DNA from: Knufia peltigerae
Lineage: Eukaryota; Ascomycota; Eurotiomycetes; Chaetothyriales; Trichomeriaceae
Direction: 5' to 3'
Assembly: GCA_030247855.1 (NCBI GenBank)
Contig: JAPDRN010000012.1
Location: 62,001 to 126,000, forward strand
DNA length: 64,000 nucleotides
Numbering within the stretch: the first letter of the stretch is position 1; each line of letters begins with the position of its first letter. Below, piece by piece: positions 21,429-32,588 of this stretch. Made by a program: the position numbers and the translations under genes. The notes below the pieces were generated by a model. It had not been told where the DNA came from, did not search any database, and saw only the letters and a list, made by a program, of their open reading frames with translations.

Positions 21429-21793
21429 GGTTGAGGCTTCCAATGTGACCAATATTTACGTCCGTGGTACGACTAACAGGGTAGGTAGTGTGGGTGGTAA
21501 GCTATATGATATCCAGCGCCATGTATTGGTACTCGGGGAAATGTTTCTTGACGAAGCCTCTCCGGAGAAGAGCCAAATCGCGCCAAGGCTGCGGAATTGA
21601 GATCCTCGCTTCACCTGCTCAATTTTTGGTTTTTGATTGGAACTAACCCTGAATGGGAATGTCAACAAGACAAGACCACCATGAGGATGCGCAACATTCA
21701 TGTGAGCGTGAATTTGGAATTACTGGTTCTGTTGTTTGTTGTTTGCGTGTCGACCAAGGGAAAAAGGGTAGACAGACAAGAAAGACAGCAACC
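21429..21793. promoter_or_regulatory. Divergent promoter between mitochondrial ribosomal protein and SMC2 genes
   Basis: 365 bases between head-to-head starts. No specific motif was recognised. Confidence 0.5.
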
Positions 21794-24700
21794 ATGAAGA
21801 TTATCGAACTCATTATCGATGGGTATGTTTTCCGCGAGAGGGTCACTCACTGTTTTGCGACACCTGGCTAACGCGCGCATTCTCTACACAGGTTCAAGTC
21901 CTACAGTCAGAGAACCGTCATTTCTGGCTGGGACCAGAGTTTCAATGCTGTTACTGGCCTGAACGGTTCGGGAAAGTCGAATATTCTTGACTCAATATGT
22001 TTTGTCCTGGGTATCACGAACATGTCCACTGTACGAGCGCAGAACCTTCAAGACCTCATCTACAAGCGCGGTCAAGCCGGTGTTACCAAGGCCAGCGTGA
22101 CCATTGTGTTCGACAACAGCGACAAGAGTACGAGTCCGATCGGGTTCGAAGAGTATGGACAAATCAGCGTAACTCGACAAATCGTCATGGGTGGAACGAG
22201 TAAATATCTCATCAATGGACATCGAGCACAACAAACGACCGTCCAGAACCTTTTTCAGAGTGTCGGTCTAAACATCAACAACCCGAACTTCATCATTATG
22301 CAAGGTCGAATCACAAAGGTCCTAAATATGAAGGCGGCGGAAATATTGGCCATGATCGAAGAGGCTGCTGGTACGCGAATGTTTGAGGATCGAAAAGAAA
22401 AGGCGCAGAAAACCATGGCCAAGAAAGAAATGAAAGTCGTTGAAATTGAGGGTTTGTTGAGAGAAGAGATTGAACCTAAACTCGACAAACTTCGTGGTGA
22501 AAAACGAGCGTGGCTAGATTACCAGAAAACACAGAGTGAACTGGAACGACTGACGCGTGTTGTGGTTGCGGCAGACTATGTTCGCGCCGGTGACAAGATG
22601 AAGTCTGCCAACGAAGAACACGAAACAAAGCGAGCCAAAGTTCAACACCTTGAAGAAAATGCCATCAAGCTTAAGCGCGAAATTGAAAACCTGGATGAAG
22701 ACGCACAGAGAGTTCGGTCGGTCCGAGAAAAGGAGATGCGTAAAGGTGGCCGGTTCCAAGAGCTTGAGAATCAGGTCAAGGAACTCAGTCATGAACTCGT
22801 ACGACTGTCAACTGTTCTGGATTTGAAGCAGTCGAGTGTGGCAGAAGAAGAGCAGCGAAAGAAGGACATTGCCAAGAACGTCAAGAACCTGGAAAAACAG
22901 GTCGCTGACAAGAAGAAGAGCTTGGAGAAGCTCCAATCCAAGTGGGACGGCGCAAAATCCGAACTCGACGCACAACATGCCGAAGTTGAAAAGAAGGAAG
23001 AGCTTTTATCGACGCTACAGACGGGTGTCGCGTCTCGAGAAGGACAAGAAAGTGGTTACCAAGGGCAACTTTCAGAAGCACGAAACCGTCTGACGACAGC
23101 CGGTACTGAACAAGAACAAGCGAAACTAAAAATCTCACATCTCGAAAAGCGCATCAAGGAGGATGAGCCTCGAGCGAAGAAGGCGAGGGAACAAAATGCT
23201 GGCCTGCTGAAAGACCTGGAGGTTCTACGAAAGCAGGCCCAGAAACTCGAAGCTGATCTACAGAAAATGGGTTTCGACCCTGGCAGGGAAGAAGCTATGC
23301 GAGAGCGAGAGGTTGCACTTCAGAAGAGCATCAGGAATCTGTCTCAAGAGGCGGATGGGCTCAAGAGGAAGGTTGCCAATGTTGATTTCCACTTCAGTGA
23401 TCCTTCGCCCAACTTCGATCGATCTAGAGTCAAAGGTCTTGTTGCTCAACTCTTTACGTTGGACAAAGACAAGTCAATGGCTGGGACCGCCCTGGAGATT
23501 TGTGCTGGCGGAAGGCTCTACAACGTTGTCGTCGACACAGCCGAGACAGGTACACAGCTGCTGCAGAACGGGAAGCTCAAGAAGAGAGTCACAATCATTC
23601 CGCTGAACAAAATCTCTGCTTTCAAAGCATCAGCGGCAAAGGTTGGCGCTGCGCAACGAATCGCGCCTGGAAAGGTTGACTTGGCTTTGTCATTGATCGG
23701 ATTTGACGATGAAGTTTCGGCTGCTATGGATTATGTCTTTGGCACGACACTTATATGCCAGGATGCAGACACCGCTAAGAGAGTCACATTTGACCCAGCT
23801 GTTCGGCTGAAGAGCGTTACGCTCGAGGGCGACGTGTATGACCCATCCGGCACCTTGTCTGGTGGCAGCTCGCCCAATTCAAGTGGCGTTCTTGTCATTC
23901 TTCAAAAATTGAACGAAGTCACAAAAGAGCTTGAAAAACATCAGGCTGAGCTACGAGAACTTCAGGAGACCATGAGGAATGAACAAGCCAAATTAGCCAG
24001 CATCAAGACCGTCAAGCAGGAGCTCGACCTGAAGACGCACGAAATTAAACTTGCCGAGGAGCAAATTTCTGGTAACTCGTCGTCTTCCATCATACAGGCC
24101 ATTGAGGAAATGAAAGCTTCAATCTCGCAGTTGAAGCAAGACATGTCTACTGCGAGGACAAGACAAGAAGAGGCGGCCAAAGACGTCAAGCGGATCGAGA
24201 GAGATATGGAGGACTTTAGCAAGAACAAAGACAGTAAACTGAAGGAGCTTGAAAAATCCTTGGTAGAGTTGAAGAAGTCTCTAACCAAAACACAAGGAGC
24301 CATCAAAGCACTTCAGAGGGAACTGCAAGATGTCAGGATCGACTGTGAACAAGCTGAGAGTGATCTGAGTGCTGCCGAAGAACAGATGGTCGAGGTGACC
24401 AACGCCATTGAAGTACAAAAACAAGAGCTCAACACACTGCGAGAAGAAGAGGCTAGCGTCAAGAGCAACCACGACATTGCACAGGCTGAACTCACAGATG
24501 AACAAGCCAAGTTGACAGGCTTCGATGACGAACTCCGCGAACTCGAACAAGCAAAATCAAAAAAATCAAAACAAATCAGCGAAGAGGCGCTCGAAGCACA
24601 GAAACTCGGCCATGCCGTAGAGAAGGCTCAGAAGGACGCACAGGCAGCTTCGCAATTGGTGACCGCTCTGGAGAAAGAGCACGACTGGATTGAAGACAAC

Positions 24701-25481
24701 AAGGATCAGTTCGGTCGGGCCGGGACACCGTACGACTTCCAAGGCAAGAATCTTGCCGAGAGCCGGGCCACGCTGAAGAACGTGACGGAGCGTTTCCAGG
24801 GCATGAAGAAGAAGATCAACCCCAAGGTCATGCCCATGATCGATAGTGTCGAGAAGAAGGAAACCAGCCTGAAGAACATGCTCCGAACGGTGATTCGCGA
24901 CAAGAAGAAGATCGAAGAGACGATTGTCACGCTCGATGAGTACAAGAAGGAAGCTCTGGTCAAAACCTGGCGCAAGGTCACGGAGGACTTTGGCAACATC
25001 TTTTCAGATCTCTTGCCGGGCAACAACACGGCCAAACTTGTTCCTCTTGACGACGACATCAATCGAATTCAGCAGGGCCTGGAGGTCAAGGTGTGCCTGG
25101 GCAAGGTATGGAAGCAGAGTCTGACTGAATTGTCGGGTGGACAACGGTATGATTGATTTCCAATTTTTTCTTTGTCTTTTGCATTTGAATGTGGACTAAC
25201 AAGGTAACAATAGATCGCTTGTTGCGCTCTCGCTTATCCTGGCATTGCTGCAATTCAAGCCGGCACCAATGTACATCCTCGACGAGGTGGATGCCGCACT
25301 GGATCTGTCGCATACGCAGAATATTGGTCGCATCATCAAGACGAGGTTCACCGGGTCACAATTTATCGTGGTCAGCTTGAAGGACGGTATGTTTCAGAAT
25401 GCAAACAGAGTGTTTAGGACAAGATTCTCAGAGGGAACGAGTGTGGTGACTGTCATGACGCCTGGGGAGATCAAGGGATAG
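21794..25481 (+). CDS. SMC2: Condensin subunit SMC2 (Cut14-type)
   Basis: Exons 21794..21822, 21892..25146 and 25214..25481; 1183 residues, matching SMC2 (about 1170-1180). The first exon encodes MKIIELIIDG, joined to FKSYSQRT. Walker A is GLNGSGKSN near residue 32. Long coiled coils flank a hinge around 510-680 (including DALCGG-like FDPAVRLKSVTLEGDVYDPSGTLSGG). The signature LSGGQRSL is assembled over the last intron, and Walker B is YILDEVDAALD. NMSTVRAQNLQDLIYKRGQAG is typical of SMC2 rather than SMC4, SMC1 or SMC3. It pairs with SMC4 in condensin, compacting chromosomes in mitosis. The hinge loop and both heads appear intact. Confidence 0.97.
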
Positions 25482-25907
25482 TTGACTGGTGTTGTTTTTG
25501 GTCGCCTTGTGTTTGTGGCACGATTTCTTGGAAATTTGTTCGAGAGTACCTTGGTCTTTGGTTGCTTCGGGTGGGCATGGGTAACGACTTGATGAGCGTA
25601 CGTGTTTGTATATTCTTTTTTGATGGTCAGATAATGCTATCCATATGGGTCACCAACTTTGCCATCCCCTTGAAGGGGTTTCGAAGATGCGATATTTCCC
25701 CCATTGACCAATGTCCAATCCACGTGCATCTCTCAGCGAGGCTTCGAACGACGAAGGAGGGTTCCATGCCAAAAGGTACCTGGGTAGTCATGGTACGCAG
25801 ATGGAAACGTCGAAAATTGACACGCGAACATGAAACGGGAAAAAAACTTCAGGGGATTGAACAAAAAAAGTCGTCTCATCTCCATTCGTGTTTTTTTTCT
25901 GGGTCGC
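25482..25907. other. Intergenic region between convergent genes
   Basis: 426 bases of 3' flanking sequence. Short A/T runs near 25861..25900 could include polyadenylation signals of the minus-strand gene. No gene was recognised. Confidence 0.5.
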
Positions 25908-26538
25908 TTATAGCTCTCCAAACTGTTGCTCGTACTTTGAAATATCGGCGACCTTGTCGGCCGAGGCGCTCTTTTCGTCGAACCTCAACTCGACCCACTC
26001 GTCGACGAGCTTCTTGGCCAACTCGAGGCCGATGACTCGCTGCCCGAAACACAGGACCTGGGCGTTGTTGGACAGGACGCTCCGCTCGACGCTGTACGGG
26101 TCGTGGGCGGTGACGGCACGGATGCCTTCGACCTTGTTGGCCGAGATGGCGACACCCAGACCGGTTCCACAGATCAAGAGTGCACGGTCGGCCTAGAACA
26201 TTGTTTTAGAAGAAAAAAAAAAGAAGAGGTTGAGTAAGTGAGTGAGAATGAAGAAGATGGGAATGAGAGTGGGAGGGGAAAGAGAGAGAAGGAGAAAGAT
26301 GAGGATATAAGTGTCCAAGGCGGTAACTTACCTCTCCTGATTTGATCTTTTTACAAGCATCAACCGCCAGATGAGGGTATGCTGTGGCATCATCGGCGGC
26401 CACCACGCCAACGTCGAGAACTTGAGTCACACCAGAATGTTTCTTGAGAGTCTCCTTGAGAGCAGTCTTGTAGGCGTGGCCGGCATTGTCTGAGCCTACG
26501 ACGATGCGGAGGGGTGTTTTGGTACCGTTTGTCGTCAT
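25908..26538 (-). CDS. RpiB/LacAB-family sugar-phosphate isomerase
   Basis: Exons 26538..26332 and 26192..25908; 163 residues. The N-terminal motif is VVGSDNAGHAYK (GSDHAG in bacterial RpiB), with His replaced by Asn18 and His kept at 21. The catalytic Cys77 is in LLICGTGLGVAISANK. The C-terminal half has NNAQVLCFGQRVIGLELAKKLVDEW. The family interconverts aldose and ketose phosphates (ribose 5-P/ribulose 5-P, allose 6-P, galactose 6-P, or tetrulose 4-P in erythritol pathways). The intron (26193..26331) has a strikingly polypyrimidine sense strand. It is divergent from a TIM-family gene at 27247, a pairing that recalls erythritol catabolism. Family assignment is firm; the substrate is not. 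Confidence 0.93.
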
Positions 26539-27246
26539 TTTGTTTTGTCTTTGTTCGCAGACCGCTATACTTTGTGATGCTATACGTGGCGGGGGTGGGA
26601 GTAAGTAGTGGGCGTTTGGAGGAGGTATGTATGTCGATACAAAGTCGCATAAAAAGAGGGCAAGAAAGATATTCTTGTAGGGGTATTGGAGTATTATTAA
26701 ATCATGCCCAGATTGTTTCTCCATACAAAGGTCACTGAGTCGCCACACTGGTTCGTCGTTTGAAGATCTAGAGGTTGGTACGGGATGTTAGTTGAGTCCA
26801 GTACTAGAGACACGCAAATAATGCCGTGTCTTTGCCGGCGGCGAATCTGGCGTCATCTTGTAAAGTTGTAGCCGAAGTTTTTTTTTCCCTTGTCCCCCAA
26901 ATGGTGGCTTCGGCTTGCCATCTTGGGTCCTTCCGGTCGGTCATTTTCAGCGGGACACACCAATTGAGAGGAGAGACGAGAACGGCCATGGAGTTCACAA
27001 TCCCGATCTTGATATTCAATTTACTATTCTGTACTAGAGCTGTCAGTGCTGGACAGTAGGTGTTATGACCAAGATAGATACGCGACAAGTCTCCAAAGAA
27101 TCAAAGGACGCGAGTGTTATTGTACTGTAAGAGGCACGAGTGACGACTGTTGGAAATACTACTGCCACCTCATACTCTTCCTCCTCCCTACAGAACCTGC
27201 TACTCTACAATCCCACACATACCTAGCAAACAACCTCACCGTCACC
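26539..27246. promoter_or_regulatory. Divergent promoter between RpiB-like and TIM-like genes
   Basis: 708 bases between head-to-head genes. It includes C/T-rich leader sequence just before the TIM-like start. No named regulatory site was recognised. Confidence 0.45.
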
Positions 27247-28104
27247 ATGTCGTACCCCAAACTCCCATCAAAACTAGTCCTCACATCCACCAAAGCATAC
27301 TTCTCCCCCTCGAGGACGATATCCTATTTAAAGTCCATCCTCGATCCGACGGAAAACATTCTACCACCTCTTCAGAAACACTCCGATCAAGTTCTCTTCG
27401 TTCTCATCCCCGACTTCCTCACCATCTACCCTTGCTCCGAGGTCCTCTCGTCCGTGAATCCGAGTCGACCGTCGTCGTGGCCTATAGCTCTCGGCGCCCA
27501 GAATTGCTACCAAAGCACGTCGTACGGCGCGTACACGGGCGAGATCGTCACTCCCGCCCTGTCGTCCCTGGGCGTCAGTATCGTCGAACTCAACCACGCC
27601 GAACGTCGGCGCCTGCTGCACGAGACCGACGAGTCATCCGCCGCCAGAGCTGCGGCGGTCTGCGCCCAGGGCATGGTCCCTCTCGTGTGCATCGGGGAGC
27701 TGGACCGTCCTGACCTCGCGGGACCAATGTCTCGGGCGGTCGGCGATGCAGTGACTCAGTTAAGCCCCCAGATCGGTACGATCCTCAAGGCCATCCCCAA
27801 GGACGCCCCGATCATATTCGCCTACGAACCCGTCTGGGCCATCGGGGCAGCACAGCCGGCGGGCGTCGGATACGTGGGTCCCGTCGTGCAGGCCATTCGC
27901 GAAATCGCGCGTGGTGTCGACAAAGGCCGGACGGGTGAGGTCAAGGTTGTGTACGGGGGAAGTGCTGGGCCGGGATTGTGGAGTGGAAAGGCAAACGGTG
28001 GGGACGGACTGGGAAAGTACGTGGATGGTTTGTTCCTGGGGAGGTTTGCGCATGAGATATCTGGAGTCAGAGGAGTGGTTGAGGAGGTGGTCGAGAGTCT
28101 TTGA
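27247..28104 (+). CDS. Triosephosphate isomerase-family protein (possible tetrulose-phosphate isomerase)
   Basis: A single exon of 285 residues, longer than housekeeping TIM (about 250). The catalytic Lys equivalent is Lys16 in VLTSTKAYF, without the usual NxK asparagine. His117 and Glu119 lie in ELNHAERR (GHSERR in TIM), the general base Glu194 is in FAYEPVWAIG, and the phosphate loops are VVYGGSAGPG and VDGLFLGRFAH. The catalytic residues therefore remain, but the sequence is too divergent to be the glycolytic enzyme. Related bacterial proteins (EryH, LerI/DerI partners) isomerise tetrulose phosphates together with an RpiB-like enzyme, which here is the divergent neighbour. The start is the first ATG in frame; the upstream extension has no ATG. 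Confidence 0.9.
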   Translation: MSYPKLPSKLVLTSTKAYFSPSRTISYLKSILDPTENILPPLQKHSDQVLFVLIPDFLTIYPCSEVLSSVNPSRPSSWPIALGAQNCYQSTSYGAYTGEIVTPALSSLGVSIVELNHAERRRLLHETDESSAARAAAVCAQGMVPLVCIGELDRPDLAGPMSRAVGDAVTQLSPQIGTILKAIPKDAPIIFAYEPVWAIGAAQPAGVGYVGPVVQAIREIARGVDKGRTGEVKVVYGGSAGPGLWSGKANGGDGLGKYVDGLFLGRFAHEISGVRGVVEEVVESL

Positions 28105-28687
28105 GGCTCAGTCTTACTGTCCGTACCATTTTGATGACCACGTGCCCCCGAACAGGCATTGTCTCTTTGTGACGCACTACGGGATACGATCTCGGATCAT
28201 TACCATGCTCTGATCACCCACATGGCCCTTTTCCTCTCGGTGCTTCATGGACGGCGAGACTCGGGGGTGTTCGTGGTGCAGCAAGTCTATTGATGTCCTC
28301 CTCAGAAGGGAAAATATTCATGTCTGACAGCACATCTGACTAAACATCATCTATGCCATCCCGGTTGTCAGACAAACGATTTCGGCAGTTGCTTGGGTGA
28401 CGAGTGACAGTTTTGAGTTGATCAATGGCCCCGCATCTTTTTCTCTTTCTGCTGCCTGCGTCTCGTAGAAACGTGGCAGTTCATTGTGTCGCCAACGAAG
28501 CCCAAGTCATTATTGAGGGAGTCACATTATTGTTCTCACCTTTTTACTCCGTTCCTTGTTTTCATACCCATCTCCGATCCATCTAGTCATCTACGGTGTA
28601 TCCGTCGATTACCTCAGGGCAAATGCCATCAAACACCACGGCGACCTTCCTACACTAGACTTGAACTTCCAGCACTGCGATACAATC
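28105..28687. other. Intergenic region
   Basis: 583 bases with 3' flank of the TIM-like gene and the promoter and leader of the next gene. The in-frame stretch upstream of 28688 has no ATG and is treated as leader. Confidence 0.5.
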
Positions 28688-30049
28688 ATGACCACCATCC
28701 TAGATACTCCTAGTCCTCTGCCGGGCTCTTTTCTGCCTGCCAACGAGGCCACCTTCCGATGTACCAACTTCAACGCCTCATTATTTCTTCCTCCGACACC
28801 TGATCAATCTAGATCGACCCCGACATCATCCGGTCTATCTCAAAGCCTCCGCAACAAGACATCTGCGCAGACCGCATCGAGGAAGCGACCACGTTTAGAT
28901 CCCGTGTCTCGTCGCGACGCCACCTCTCCTCCCCCACTGGTCAACACAAATTACCGTATCGCCGGAGGACTCGACACGCCGACTTCACTCAGCGTGCAGA
29001 GGGAAGAAGAAGAAGACCGCGATGAATTCGAAGCAGATTGTCGGCCAAACAGGTACACAGAGACGACGAGATCGTCGTACTTTCCTCAAACGCCGGCGGT
29101 CAACGATGACAACAGATCCACGAATGGCAAGCGCAGACTATCTCAGTCCCCACAGACTCCTGGAGGTTGGGGCAAGACTGTCTGGGCCCTGACGGGAGGC
29201 ATCGCCGGAAAAGTCATCAACTTTTGCTGGAACACCACATTCAAGGGTTTCCACGCAGGAGGCGGCAAAGGCTATGAATTCGACCTGAGCACTCCAGACG
29301 TATCTTCGCTCACGATACATGAAGTCGATGCGGCACAGGATGTTTTCCACGACGCCTACGAACGTCCAACCAGAGGAGATCGGGATAGGACACCCATTCC
29401 GGGTGGTTTCCCGGAAGAGCAAAGCTTCGTGTTTGAAGGTTTCGAAACGGCACGAACCAAGTCTTATGAAAGGCGGAATGACTGGGTCATTGTCGATGGT
29501 CCAGAGCACGACAGAGACGCCAGCCCGGTGAGAAAGAAGTCCAGAGCCAGTACGGCCAACCTGTACGCTCGGCAACCAAATACGCGGCAGGCAAGCAGCA
29601 CTCAACATCCTCCTCGGCCTCGGCTCGCGTCTAGAACCTCTTCTCAGAAATCGTCGGCCTCATATGCCTCCCCGAGATCGTTGGCCGTGTCTGCGGCCGC
29701 CGCGAAACCGCAACACCGTCGGTCCGTATCTTCCTTTGAGCCAGCCTCCAACACCCCTCGACCGAACAGTAGAGCATCGATGGCGTCGCCGCGTCGGCAG
29801 TCTTCCCAGGTCCATACCACCGCCCAACCATCTCCTGAAGTTCGCAAATTCGAACAGAAAATGCGCCGGAAGGAAGCCAAACAGGATCAGACGATGAACC
29901 GTTTCAACGCACAATTGCAAGCCATGATCCGGGAGGGTCAGCAGGCGTTGGGTTCAAAGATTGAGGTGGTCGACGGTGGTATGAGTGATGTCGATGTTGA
30001 TGAGGGATACGAAGAGGGCGGTGAGATGATGGAAAGTTGGAGGAGTTAG
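28688..30049 (+). CDS. Hypothetical fungal protein, mostly disordered with a short hydrophobic segment
   Basis: A single exon of 453 residues, start MTTILDTPSP. Most of it is Ser/Pro/Arg-rich and likely disordered. A conserved-looking core at roughly 145-185 reads PGGWGKTVWALTGGIAGKVINFCWN, followed by FKGFHAGGGKGY. It could be a membrane-associating or protein-binding helix. The C-terminus has a basic helix (KFEQKMRRKEAKQDQTMNRFNAQLQAMI) and an acidic end. A KRPRL sequence could be a nuclear signal. I do not recognise a family with an assigned function. Confidence 0.7.
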   Translation: MTTILDTPSPLPGSFLPANEATFRCTNFNASLFLPPTPDQSRSTPTSSGLSQSLRNKTSAQTASRKRPRLDPVSRRDATSPPPLVNTNYRIAGGLDTPTSLSVQREEEEDRDEFEADCRPNRYTETTRSSYFPQTPAVNDDNRSTNGKRRLSQSPQTPGGWGKTVWALTGGIAGKVINFCWNTTFKGFHAGGGKGYEFDLSTPDVSSLTIHEVDAAQDVFHDAYERPTRGDRDRTPIPGGFPEEQSFVFEGFETARTKSYERRNDWVIVDGPEHDRDASPVRKKSRASTANLYARQPNTRQASSTQHPPRPRLASRTSSQKSSASYASPRSLAVSAAAAKPQHRRSVSSFEPASNTPRPNSRASMASPRRQSSQVHTTAQPSPEVRKFEQKMRRKEAKQDQTMNRFNAQLQAMIREGQQALGSKIEVVDGGMSDVDVDEGYEEGGEMMESWRS

Positions 30050-30487
30050 TACCTAGTCGTCCCAGAAAACAAGAACAAAGGTGATCGGCCAAGTAACAAC
30101 TGCATTTGGTGTCGATAACAGAAACAAGATACCCCTTAGTCGTTGTCTTTTTTGGTGGTCCAGACACTCGAGATGTCCGTATGAATACTCCATTCCATTC
30201 AATGTACAGAGAATTTTTACACGCTTATTCTTATGATCAACTTCTACTGTCGCTTACCCCGATCGTTTTGAATCTTTTGTCGAAAGTAAAAAATACGCTA
30301 CCATCTTTTTGTACCCTTGCCCGTTCCTTTTCTTCTTTTCATAGAGGTGAAATGTCATATACAGTCATGATATCGTGATGTCGTGAGTAGTTGGAATCAT
30401 CTTCATCGTCGTAGTGGTAGCAGTGGTACAGGTCTAAAAGTAAGCAAGTTCCATGAGCGGGATAACCCTGCTTGAGCCCGAGAGAAT
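30050..30487. other. Intergenic region between convergent genes
   Basis: 438 bases of 3' flanking sequence. No supportable gene. Confidence 0.5.
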
Positions 30488-31669
30488 TTAGGTAGAGAGG
30501 GCTCCTAAGTACAAGGCTTGATGTCTACCGAAACGCACTGTCTTTTGGGTATTATCATGGTTGACACTGGCTTCATCGTCATGTCCAGCATCGGCCAGAA
30601 CAGCAGCAGCGGAGAATTTCCCAGAGGGAATGCTATGCCTCGTCGTCTCAACCGGTGGCGAGCGATGTACATTATCGCGAAGACGCTTCAATCGCTCAGT
30701 ATGCGATCGTCGGTCCTCGAGCGACTCGAGAAGTTGTGTCATGGGTTCATTCGACGTGTCCGCGTCGTTTACAAACGTATCATTCCTTTTATCGTCTGGG
30801 TCTTCTTGTGGTGATGTGTCTGTGTCCGACAAGGCTAGCCTAGGAGCAGTCGTGCCTTCAAGGAGGAACGTTGCCCATCGCCTGTCCATGGCAAAAGCAT
30901 GATTCAGACGATCTTTCAGACCTTCGTCTTCGTCGTCATCCTCATTCCTAAACTCGTCCTCGGGCAGTGTATCTTGAGTCAGGCTTTGTATTCGTCTTCC
31001 AATATCCTCGCGCAATCGTCTTATCTCGTCCGTCTGGGTGGCCGCATTCTCTTTTAGGCTTCGTCTCTGTTGAAGTGTGTTTTGTAGAGATGTCCTGTGA
31101 GCCAAAAGTATTGGTATTATTTGTTCTGTGTTTTTGTTGACATCTCGTAGCTTTAGATTCTGGTTTGGGTTTGGGTTTTTGCTCTTCTTCCCGTCTCGAT
31201 GGTCGTCATCCACTTTCTTTCGAAGAACGAGCATTCCGAACGAAGCGAGCAATTCTTCAAACTTGTCACCCTTGCACTCGTCTAGCATTGTCTTGCGTAG
31301 TACCGTTTCCTTGGGTAACGAGCCATTCTTTTTCAATTCCGTCAACGACTTGTACAAGGCTGCGCGTAGGTTGAGGGAATCCCTCGGTGTCGATGGTGGG
31401 AAGTGAGGTTGTAGTTTCTCCCTAGTCTCGACGGGATCGTAAGTCTCAAACAGTCGGTACAAAGCCCACTCGACACTCTTGACGCGTTGCTGCAAATTTG
31501 TTGGAGGTGCTGCTTTGGGCGAACTGTGGCGCAGAGTGGATTCGGTGAGTGTGGGTGGGAAGTCCGGGAGGAGGTCAAGGTCGAGTAAGTGCAGGGTGTG
31601 GATGAAGATGGAAATGTAGTCTCGAGGTCGATATGGGAGTTGAGATTTGTTTGGGCTCGAGGAGTCCAT
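30488..31669 (-). CDS. HAUS augmin-like complex subunit 6, N-terminal domain protein
   Basis: A single exon of 393 residues. RDYISIFIHTLHLLDLDLLPDFP opens a helical domain, followed by VKSVEWALYRLFETYDP and the hallmark TMLDECKGDKFEELLASFGMLVLRK, which is characteristic of the HAUS6 N-terminus. Acidic low-complexity sequence and coiled coil follow. Augmin recruits gamma-tubulin to existing spindle microtubules to nucleate branches; filamentous ascomycetes keep it while budding yeasts lost it. The protein is shorter than animal HAUS6 (about 950 residues), as usual in fungi. Confidence 0.85.
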   Translation of the reverse strand: MDSSSPNKSQLPYRPRDYISIFIHTLHLLDLDLLPDFPPTLTESTLRHSSPKAAPPTNLQQRVKSVEWALYRLFETYDPVETREKLQPHFPPSTPRDSLNLRAALYKSLTELKKNGSLPKETVLRKTMLDECKGDKFEELLASFGMLVLRKKVDDDHRDGKKSKNPNPNQNLKLRDVNKNTEQIIPILLAHRTSLQNTLQQRRSLKENAATQTDEIRRLREDIGRRIQSLTQDTLPEDEFRNEDDDEDEGLKDRLNHAFAMDRRWATFLLEGTTAPRLALSDTDTSPQEDPDDKRNDTFVNDADTSNEPMTQLLESLEDRRSHTERLKRLRDNVHRSPPVETTRHSIPSGKFSAAAVLADAGHDDEASVNHDNTQKTVRFGRHQALYLGALST

Positions 31670-32588
31670 TGTAGAACATGTTTCTGTCGAAGAAAAGGCT
31701 GAGTATCCGTAGAAGGTTTGTTGTTTGTACTGTACGGACCAAGTTGTTGCAGTGGTGACCTTGTTAAGTTATCACGGAGAAATAATGGACACCGATTGGC
31801 TCAAATGACTCGATGTGAGCCTTGCAGATAGACTGACGAGGCTGAAGATAGCACGGAGCATGCACTCGAGCGTAAATCATCTCATCCAACAATCTTCATC
31901 TCGTTTCACTTCTGATGTACTTCACCAAATCGTCTATGGTTGCCACATGGCTTTTCGACATTTTTAAAAATTCAACTCCACCGACAACACCATCAACAAG
32001 CAGTGGTAGATTCAGGGATGAAAATGTTCTTTGCGAAGTGATTAGATTTTAAAACAATCATCCTTCCTGGCCTGAAGAGTTTTGGCAGTCTGGAGAGATA
32101 TGGGATTTTAATCAGTGAGTCAGGAAAACTATGTTCGATCAAAGTTTCCATTAGGATCTGCCTGTTGAATATTAAAGACTGGTACAACCCACACTTTCCA
32201 CATACACACACGAAGAATTCCGTAAATATTTCACCTGTCTTCTCTCTACTTCTTTCTTGTCATTATCTTGAATCCTTCAAAAGAAAGAATCAGTTTCTCG
32301 AAATTTCTCGACGCTACGCTTTACAGCAGTGCAAACAAACCCCGACCTCCTTGTTAACAACGTAAGACGATAACAGACGACAGCAGACGGCTCAAACTCT
32401 GCCTATATACTCGACACAAACGACAATAGACGACACAAGTTTTTTCTATATACATATCCTCGACCCCGGCGAATCAGATTCGAGTTCTCGCTTCAGACAA
32501 TTCTCTTCTCGATTGACATAATCCAACATCACACATACTTATCAATCACAGCCAATTATTTCCTTTCTTCTAAAGAATATACTTCAGA
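31670..32588. other. Intergenic region between divergent genes
   Basis: 919 bases with two promoters. The part before 32589 is A/C/T-rich with many ACGACA-like repeats (about 32362..32440). No gene was recognised. Confidence 0.5.
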
